Position numbers and translations under genes: made by a program
Notes under the pieces: model-generated
Told to the model about the DNA's origin: nothing
What the model saw: only the letters and a program-made list of their open reading frames with translations
The model's database searches: none
Shown here: positions 25,021-30,922 of the stretch, piece by piece
Position numbering within the stretch: position 1 is the stretch's first letter
Layout of the letters: every line of letters begins with the position of its first letter
Source: JAAZMA01 sp036720245
GTDB taxonomy: Bacteria > Bacillota > Clostridia > Tissierellales > Tepidimicrobiaceae
Direction: 5' to 3'
Assembly: GCA_036720245.1 (NCBI GenBank)
Contig: DAIMNI010000021.1
Span: 1-30,922 of the forward strand
DNA: 30,922 bases

Positions 25021-27048
25021 ATGATGAAATTTGGCGATATTGTTGTTGCTTTAGGCATTGTTGGAATAGTTATAATTATAATCTTCCCTATACCTAAACC
25101 TTTATTAAGTATTCTCCTAAGCCTTAATATAGCTTTTTCTTTATTAATATTATTATTATCCATGTATACAAAGGATGTACTAGAAATTTCTATTTTCCCA
25201 TCCCTATTATTAATTGCAACCTTGTTCAGACTTTCTTTAAATATTTCTACTACTAGGGGGATATTAATGGATGGGGATGCAGGAAAAGTTGTAGAGGTAT
25301 TTGGTAAAGTTGTTATTCAAGACAATGTGATAGTTGGATTTATAATATTTTTTATAATTGTCATTATTCAATTTGTAGTGATTACAAAAGGCGCAGAAAG
25401 AGTTGCTGAAGTTTCTGCTAGATTTACATTAGACGCTATGCCAGGCAAGCAAATGGCCATAGATGCTGATTTAAACTCGGGATTAATAACAGAGGAAGAG
25501 GCAATTAAAAAAAGAGGAGATATTCAAAAATATGCTGATTTTTATGGGTCTATGGATGGAGCTACTAAATTTGTCAAAGGAGATGCTATTGCTGGAATTT
25601 TAATTACCATAATAAATATTGTGGGAGGATTAGCAATGGGTGTTTCTGGAGGTATGAATTTTAAAGAGGCTATGCAAAAATACACCTTATTAACTGTAGG
25701 GGATGGGTTGGTAAGCCAAATACCTGCATTGTTAATCTCAACGGCTACTGGATTAATAGTAACAAGGGCTGCCTCTGATTCTAATTTAGGTCAAGATTTA
25801 ATAGATCAATTATTTGGAAATAATCCAGATTTATTATATTTGATTGCAGGGCTAATGATTGCCCTTGGTGTATTTACTCCTCTACCTGCGGCTACCTATA
25901 TTATATTAGGTCTAATATTTGCTTTTATAGCCTATTCAATGAATAAGGCGACTAAAAAAGAGATCTATGAGGTAGAAGAAGATATATCTGAAGCGGAAGA
26001 GTTAAGAAAACCAGAAAATGTTTTAGAACTACTAAAAGTAGATGATATAGAATTAGAATTAGGCTATGGGCTCATTCCTTTGGCAGAAGTTAGTCAAGGG
26101 GGAGACTTATTAGATAGGGTAGTTATGATACGTAGGCAAATAGCCATGGATTTAGGTTTAATTGTTCCAATTATTCGTTTTAGAGATAATATTCAGCTTA
26201 ATCCTAATGAGTATATAATAAAAATTAAAGGAGTTCAGGTGTCTAAAGGGGAAGTGCTATTTGATCATTATTTAGCAATGGATCCTGGAACAGGGGAAGG
26301 GACAGTGGAGGGTATAGATACAATAGAACCAGCCTTTGGATTACCTGCTAAATGGATAAGGGAATCTGAAAGAGAAAAGGCGGAAATATTTGGCTATACA
26401 GTAGTAGATCCTCCTTCTGTAATTGCTACTCATTTAACAGAAGTAATAAAGGAACATGCACATGAACTACTTGGTAGGCAAGATGTAAAACTATTAGTAG
26501 ATAATGTTAGAGAAGAATATCCTGCAGTAGTTGATGAATTGGTTCCCAATGTTTTAACAATTGGAGAAATTCAAAAGGTATTATCTAATTTATTAAAAGA
26601 ACAAATTAGTATTAGGGATATGGTAACAATACTAGAAACCTTAGCGGACTATGGAAGTGTAACGAAAGATGCAGATTTATTAACTGAATATGTAAGACAA
26701 AGATTATCTGGGTATATAACCAATAAGTATGTAGAAAATAGTGAATTAAATGTAGTAACTTTAGATAGCGAAGTAGAAGAAATTATTATGAATTCTATTA
26801 ATAGAACTGAAACTGGTGCATATTTAGCTTTGGAGCCAAATATGGCACAGGGCATATTAAATAATACTTTTAGGGCAGTTCAAAAATTAACTGCCATTGG
26901 AGAGCAGCCCATTATTTTAACTGCACCAATAGTTAGATTATATTTTAAAAGATTAACTGAACAATTGACTAGGGATTTAATCGTACTATCCTATAATGAA
27001 ATAGAACCATCAGTAGAGGTTCAATCAATTGGGATGGTGAGCATATAA
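25021..27048 (+). CDS. flhA: Flagellar export gate protein FlhA
   Basis: FlhA forms the nonameric ring that receives chaperone-substrate complexes and uses the proton gradient. The 675-residue product has an eight-helix membrane part (about 1-310) with the FHIPEP-family signature: FRLSLNISTTRGILMDGDAG and then SARFTLDAMPGKQMAIDADL. The large cytoplasmic domain follows (LGYGLIPLAEVSQGGDLLDR, GRQDVKLLVDNVREEYPAVV). AGGAGG precedes two tandem ATGs (25021, 25024). The stop overlaps the flhF start by one base. Confidence 0.96.
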   Translation: MMKFGDIVVALGIVGIVIIIIFPIPKPLLSILLSLNIAFSLLILLLSMYTKDVLEISIFPSLLLIATLFRLSLNISTTRGILMDGDAGKVVEVFGKVVIQDNVIVGFIIFFIIVIIQFVVITKGAERVAEVSARFTLDAMPGKQMAIDADLNSGLITEEEAIKKRGDIQKYADFYGSMDGATKFVKGDAIAGILITIINIVGGLAMGVSGGMNFKEAMQKYTLLTVGDGLVSQIPALLISTATGLIVTRAASDSNLGQDLIDQLFGNNPDLLYLIAGLMIALGVFTPLPAATYIILGLIFAFIAYSMNKATKKEIYEVEEDISEAEELRKPENVLELLKVDDIELELGYGLIPLAEVSQGGDLLDRVVMIRRQIAMDLGLIVPIIRFRDNIQLNPNEYIIKIKGVQVSKGEVLFDHYLAMDPGTGEGTVEGIDTIEPAFGLPAKWIRESEREKAEIFGYTVVDPPSVIATHLTEVIKEHAHELLGRQDVKLLVDNVREEYPAVVDELVPNVLTIGEIQKVLSNLLKEQISIRDMVTILETLADYGSVTKDADLLTEYVRQRLSGYITNKYVENSELNVVTLDSEVEEIIMNSINRTETGAYLALEPNMAQGILNNTFRAVQKLTAIGEQPIILTAPIVRLYFKRLTEQLTRDLIVLSYNEIEPSVEVQSIGMVSI

Positions 27049-28142
27049 TGAAAGTTAAAAGATATACTGGAGCAACTGCTTATGAGGCTATGATAAAATT
27101 AAAAAGCGAATTAGGACAAGATGCTATTATTTTAAATACCAGAACTATTAAGCAAAAAGGGTTTTTTGGCCTATTTAAAAAGCCTATAGTAGAAATTACT
27201 GCAGCTTTTGAAGAAAAAGATTTAGTATCTAAGAAATCAAATATAGATAATAGATGGCTAGAGATTAGTAATGAAATTCAAGATATAAAAAACATGATAA
27301 AAGATTTTCCTACAGCTACAATAGAAGAAACAAATAAAATTCCCAAAAGACTGGATTATTACAAAAACTTATTAGTCAGTGAAGGGGTAGAATATAGCAC
27401 TGCTACCTTAATAATTAGGGAAATAAACGAACAAATTAATATTGATAATAAAGATGAAAAAATGATAAAAGACATTATAAAATATAGTCTAATGGAATAT
27501 ATGGGAGATATAAGGCCTATATCAATAAAACCAGGTTCTCAAAAAATAATCTTTTTTGTTGGCCCTACAGGAGTAGGAAAAACTACTACATTAGCTAAAA
27601 TTGCCTCCCAATTAGTATTAGAGGGAAAATATGATATAGGTTTAATTACTACTGATACTTATAGAATTGCAGCTGTAGAACAGTTAAAAACCTATAGCAA
27701 TATACTTAATTTACCTTTAGAAATAGCATATAATGAGGCTGATGTTTATAAAAGTTTAAGATCCTTTATCCATAAGGATGTAGTTTTAGTAGATACTGCT
27801 GGAATAAACCATCGGGAGATAGATAGGGAAGACACAATATATAAGATATTAAATTCTATAAATAATAAAGAAGTCTTTTTGGTCTTAAGTGGTACTACTG
27901 ACTATATTACTTTAAAATCAATTATAAATCATTATAACATTGTAGAAAATTACAAAATTATTTTTACAAAAATGGATGAGGCTCATGGACTTGGCAATAT
28001 AATTAATACTAAATTTCTAACTGAAAATCCCTTATCTTACATAACCATGGGACAAAATGTACCAGATGATATTGAAATATTAAATAAAGATAAAGTAGCT
28101 AATTCTTTGATTGGAGAGAATATCTATGGAAGACCAAGCTAA
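27048..28142 (+). CDS. flhF: Flagellar SRP-like GTPase FlhF
   Basis: FlhF is the third SRP-family GTPase, after Ffh and FtsY, and sets where flagella are built. The 364-residue protein has the N-terminal B domain (VKRYTGATAYEAMIKLKSEL). The NG GTPase domain has the P-loop GPTGVGKTT at 172-180, TTDTYRIAAVEQLKTYSNIL, the DTAG motif and a TKMDE in the guanine-specificity position (usually TKLDE). It overlaps flhG by 17 bases; FlhG stimulates its GTPase. Confidence 0.95.
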   Translation: MKVKRYTGATAYEAMIKLKSELGQDAIILNTRTIKQKGFFGLFKKPIVEITAAFEEKDLVSKKSNIDNRWLEISNEIQDIKNMIKDFPTATIEETNKIPKRLDYYKNLLVSEGVEYSTATLIIREINEQINIDNKDEKMIKDIIKYSLMEYMGDIRPISIKPGSQKIIFFVGPTGVGKTTTLAKIASQLVLEGKYDIGLITTDTYRIAAVEQLKTYSNILNLPLEIAYNEADVYKSLRSFIHKDVVLVDTAGINHREIDREDTIYKILNSINNKEVFLVLSGTTDYITLKSIINHYNIVENYKIIFTKMDEAHGLGNIINTKFLTENPLSYITMGQNVPDDIEILNKDKVANSLIGENIYGRPS

Positions 28143-28995
28143 AAGACTAAGGGAATTAATGGGAAATAAAGCTCATACCCAAAAAAAGGCTAAAACCTTG
28201 GCAATTGCAAGTGGAAAGGGCGGAGTTGGTAAAACCAACTTTGCTATTAATTTAGCTATTTCATTAAAAAATTTAGGACATTCTGTATTATTATTTGATG
28301 CAGATATAGGATTATCAAACATAGAGATACTAACTGGCATCTCAGCAAAATATACGATTATAGATTTAATTCTTAAATCAAAATCAATTTATGATATAAT
28401 TGAAGAAGGACCTAAAGGTATTAAGATAATTTCGGGTGGATTTGGTTATTATGATCTTTCTATTATCAATGATGAAAATTTAAATAAGTTATTTTCAGAA
28501 ATTGAGAAATTGGAAGGCCAAGTGGATTTTATTATATTTGATATAGGGGCGGGGATTTCTGATATGGTATTGAACTTTATTTTAGCTGCCGATGAAGCAA
28601 TATTAATTACAACCCCAGACCCTACTTCTTTAATGGATGTCTATACATTAATTAAGGCTTTGACCATTAGTGGATATAGCGGCATATTAAATATTGTTAC
28701 TAATATTGTGGAAAATCGGGCAGAGGCCTTAAATATATTTGAAAAATTAAATAAGGTATCAAATAATTTTTTAAATATCGAATTGGAATTTTTAGGTTAT
28801 CTAGAAAAAGATAATCTAGTATCAAAATCAGTGAGAAGTCAGCAACCATTTACATTGATGTTTCCAAAGGCTAATATTTCCAAAAGAATGAATATAATGG
28901 CCTTAAAGCTTATGGATATTCCCGCTGCAGAGGAGGAAATAAAATTAAGCTTTACACAAAAATTGAAGTCTTTAATATTTGAAAGAGGTAGATGA
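28126..28995 (+). CDS. flhG: Flagellar number regulator FlhG (MinD-like ATPase)
   Basis: FlhG (YlxH) is a MinD/ParA-type ATPase that limits flagellar number or spacing through FlhF and the C ring. The 289-residue product begins MEDQAKRLREL: the N-terminal DQAxxLR helix that activates FlhF. It has the deviant Walker A KGGVGKTN (31-38), the switch I region LLFDADIGLSN and the switch II region FIIFDIGAGIS. The start at ATG 28126, behind GGAGAGA, is supported by the DQAxxLR helix. A TTG at 28111 would include the ribosome site. Confidence 0.95.
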   Translation: MEDQAKRLRELMGNKAHTQKKAKTLAIASGKGGVGKTNFAINLAISLKNLGHSVLLFDADIGLSNIEILTGISAKYTIIDLILKSKSIYDIIEEGPKGIKIISGGFGYYDLSIINDENLNKLFSEIEKLEGQVDFIIFDIGAGISDMVLNFILAADEAILITTPDPTSLMDVYTLIKALTISGYSGILNIVTNIVENRAEALNIFEKLNKVSNNFLNIELEFLGYLEKDNLVSKSVRSQQPFTLMFPKANISKRMNIMALKLMDIPAAEEEIKLSFTQKLKSLIFERGR

Positions 28996-28998
28996 TAA

Positions 28999-29664
28999 AT
29001 GGCAGGAAGGAAAATCATGGCCAATGTAGGGGATAAAATAGAGATAATTAGAGAAGAAGATAAAAACACTAAATTTTATCCAAGTCAAATATTAGATATT
29101 ATTGAGGAAAACATTTTTATTATTTCTGGCCCCATATATAAAAACGAGATAATATTGTTACATAAGCAAGAGAAAATAGAAATAGGATATACTGTTGAAA
29201 ATAGGGGTATATATGTGTTTAGTGCAATAATTTTAGATAGAGAATATTCTCCAATTTACAAATTTAAAATTAGAAAGGCATCAGAAGTTAGAAAGTATCA
29301 AAAAAGAGCTTATTATAGATTTGAGACTTCTATTCCTGTATTAAAAGAGCAGATTAATAAGAAGGGGGATGAAGATGAAATTATTATAGAAGAATGTAGA
29401 ACAAAAGACATTAGTGGAAATGGGCTTAAATTACTTTCTAATTTAGAACATAAGGTTGGCGATAAAATCATTTGTCAGTTTGATATTAATAATGAAACTA
29501 TAAAAATAGAATCTGAAATTGTAAGATTAGAGAATATAGATACTTTTGATTTCAAATATGCATTAGGGATTAAGTTTATTGGCATTGAAGAGAGGGATAG
29601 GGATACTATTATAAAATTTATATTTGAAAAGGAAAGACTTCTAAGAGGAAAAGGACTGATATGA
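28999..29664 (+). CDS. ycgR: YcgR-type PilZ flagellar brake protein
   Basis: YcgR-like proteins slow or bias the motor when cyclic di-GMP is high. The 221-residue product has an N-terminal YcgR domain (about 8-95; VGDKIEIIREEDKNTKFYPS, a split barrel) and a C-terminal PilZ domain. Both cyclic di-GMP motifs are complete: Arg103-xxx-Arg107 (RAYYR) and Asp137-Ile-Ser-Gly-Asn-Gly142. Two starts are possible: ATG 28999 with AGAGG upstream, or ATG 29017 with AGGAAGG six bases upstream. The second begins MANVGDKIEI and is about equally likely. Lying between flhG and cheB, it matches ypfA/ycgR-type genes in clostridial operons. It overlaps cheB by four bases. Confidence 0.9.
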   Translation: MAGRKIMANVGDKIEIIREEDKNTKFYPSQILDIIEENIFIISGPIYKNEIILLHKQEKIEIGYTVENRGIYVFSAIILDREYSPIYKFKIRKASEVRKYQKRAYYRFETSIPVLKEQINKKGDEDEIIIEECRTKDISGNGLKLLSNLEHKVGDKIICQFDINNETIKIESEIVRLENIDTFDFKYALGIKFIGIEERDRDTIIKFIFEKERLLRGKGLI

Positions 29665-30284
29665 AAACTATAAAAAGAATTACAAAAAATAAATCTTTAG
29701 ATAAAAATGATTATGATTATATAATTGCTATAGGAGCTTCTACTGGAGGGCCACGTGCATTACAAAATGTATTGCCTTTAATCCCTAAAAATATTAATGG
29801 AACAATAGTAGTAGTGCAGCATATGCCACCTAATTTTACAAAATCTTTAGCAGATAGATTAAATACTCAATCTAATATAATTGTAAAGGAGGGGGAGGAA
29901 GGTGAAATCTTAAAAAGGGGTCATTGTTATATTGCACCTGGAGATTTCCATATGGTGATCAAAGAAAAAAGAGAAAGTTATATTATAGAATTAAACAAAG
30001 AACCTGCCATAAGGGGATTAAGGCCATCAGTTGATATATTAATGAAATCTGTAGCAAAATTAGAGGGTTTAAAAAAAATTGCTGTTATTATGACTGGAAT
30101 GGGCTCGGATGGTAGCAAAGGAATTGTAGATATAAAAAAATCTAATGGCTATATTATAGCACAAGATGAGGAAACTTCAGTGGTATTTGGGATGCCTAAA
30201 TCGGCAATAGAGACAAAGATAGTGGATAAAATTGTTCCTTTAGAAAATATTGCTTATGAAATTGTAAGTCAAATGGAGGTGTAG
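29661..30284 (+). CDS. cheB: CheB methylesterase, catalytic domain only
   Basis: CheB removes methyl groups from, and deamidates, chemoreceptors during adaptation. The 207-residue product holds only the esterase domain (about 19-205). The triad is intact: Ser27 in GASTGGP, His54 in VVQHMPP and Asp150 in MTGMGSDG. The usual N-terminal receiver domain and linker, about 150 residues in typical CheB, are absent. The ATGA overlap with the upstream PilZ gene leaves no room for it, and only an 18-residue basic tail precedes the domain. Phosphorylation by CheA therefore cannot act on this protein directly. It is close to cheA, so a chemotaxis role is still the best call. Confidence 0.92.
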   Translation: MKTIKRITKNKSLDKNDYDYIIAIGASTGGPRALQNVLPLIPKNINGTIVVVQHMPPNFTKSLADRLNTQSNIIVKEGEEGEILKRGHCYIAPGDFHMVIKEKRESYIIELNKEPAIRGLRPSVDILMKSVAKLEGLKKIAVIMTGMGSDGSKGIVDIKKSNGYIIAQDEETSVVFGMPKSAIETKIVDKIVPLENIAYEIVSQMEV

Positions 30285-30286
30285 TG

Positions 30287-30922
30287 GTGGATTTAGATAT
30301 TAATCAATATATAGATGTATTTGTAGAGGAAGCAAAGGAGCATTTGCAAAGTTTAAACGATTCATTATTAGAATTAGAAAAAGATATTACAAATCAATCT
30401 TTTATAAATGAGATATTTCGAATAGCTCATACCCTGAAAGGTATGGCAGGCACAATGGGTTTTGAAAATATGGCAAATCTAACTCATGAGATGGAAAATG
30501 TATTAGATGCTGTAAGAAGCGAAAAGATAATTTTAAATGAAAATATTATTGATATTATTTTCGAATGTTTTGACGTATTAGATTATTCAATTAATGTTAT
30601 TGCTACTACTGGTAAAGAGGATAATAATGACTATGGTTTATTAATTGATAAATTGAAAAACATCTTAGGGGACAATGGAAAACCTAATGCTCAAAAATAT
30701 CAAAAATCACAAGAAATAGGATTAGATCAATATGTATTAAATATATTAGATGAAGCTAGAAAAAGGGAATTATCAAGTTATAAAATACATATAAAACTAA
30801 ATTCCCAATGCATGCTAAAATCTGCCAGAGCATTTGTTATATTTAATACTTTAGAAAATTTAGGAGAGATAGTATATTCAAATCCACCAGTAGAAGATAT
30901 AGAGGACGAAAAGTTTGATTTA
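30287..30922 (+). CDS. cheA: Chemotaxis histidine kinase CheA, N-terminal part (partial)
   Basis: The first 212 codons of cheA run off the right edge. The Hpt (P1) domain holds the phospho-acceptor His48 in IFRIAHTLKGMAGTMGF, preceded by YIDVFVEEAKEHLQSLNDSL. A linker (about 115-145) leads into what should be the CheY-binding P2 domain (from about residue 155, SSYKIHIKLNSQCMLKSARA). The dimerisation, kinase and CheW-like domains are outside the window. The start is GTG 30287, five bases after GGAGGTG (30275-30281); an adjacent GTG at 30284 is too close to the ribosome site. Confidence 0.95.
   Translation, partial: MDLDINQYIDVFVEEAKEHLQSLNDSLLELEKDITNQSFINEIFRIAHTLKGMAGTMGFENMANLTHEMENVLDAVRSEKIILNENIIDIIFECFDVLDYSINVIATTGKEDNNDYGLLIDKLKNILGDNGKPNAQKYQKSQEIGLDQYVLNILDEARKRELSSYKIHIKLNSQCMLKSARAFVIFNTLENLGEIVYSNPPVEDIEDEKFDL

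Overview
The window is AT-rich DNA from a motile, low-GC Gram-positive bacterium, most likely an anaerobe of the Clostridia/Tissierellia. Four things point there: codY next to an hslU relic and directly upstream of a fla/che operon; the two-headed switch protein FliY in place of a short FliN; the flbD-motA-motB-fliL block; and GGAGG-type ribosome sites with many TTG and GTG starts. The genus cannot be read from the sequence. Every gene is on the + strand.

Positions 1-5005 are housekeeping: the 3' end of a comM-like Mg-chelatase ATPase gene, dprA (DNA uptake and recombination), topA (topoisomerase I), a broken hslU, and codY (global nutritional repressor). A strong intrinsic terminator (5018-5050) closes this section. 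The next 274 bases hold no gene. They carry a likely extended -10 promoter and two small tandem duplications, and they form the leader of the flagellar operon.

From 5325 to the right edge runs one tightly packed flagellar/chemotaxis operon: flgB, flgC, fliE (rod); fliF, fliG (MS ring, rotor); fliH, fliI, fliJ (export ATPase complex); an enlarged MotE/YlxF-like membrane protein; fliK, flgD, a TIGR02530 flagellar operon protein, flgE (hook); flbD; motA, motB (stator); fliL; fliM, fliY, cheY (switch and its signal); fliO, fliP, fliQ, fliR, flhB, flhA (export gate); flhF, flhG (placement and number); a YcgR-type PilZ brake; cheB; and the first 212 codons of cheA. Most neighbours overlap or lie within 30 bases. 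The genes form a self-contained basal body, hook, motor and signalling set. Filament genes, the rest of the chemotaxis genes and sigD are not in the window.

Most of this is a standard operon. The departures are: (1) fliI is frameshifted at a five-A run, so the flagellar ATPase is split as sequenced; (2) hslU is a relic with an in-frame stop and a large internal deletion, and hslV is absent; (3) FlgD carries a C-terminal FIVAR-like three-helix domain; (4) the MotE/YlxF-like protein is 500 residues long with several internal repeats; (5) CheB has no receiver domain; (6) a near-perfect 27-base hairpin sits between flgE and flbD. I found no tRNA, rRNA, CRISPR array, insertion sequence or prophage.
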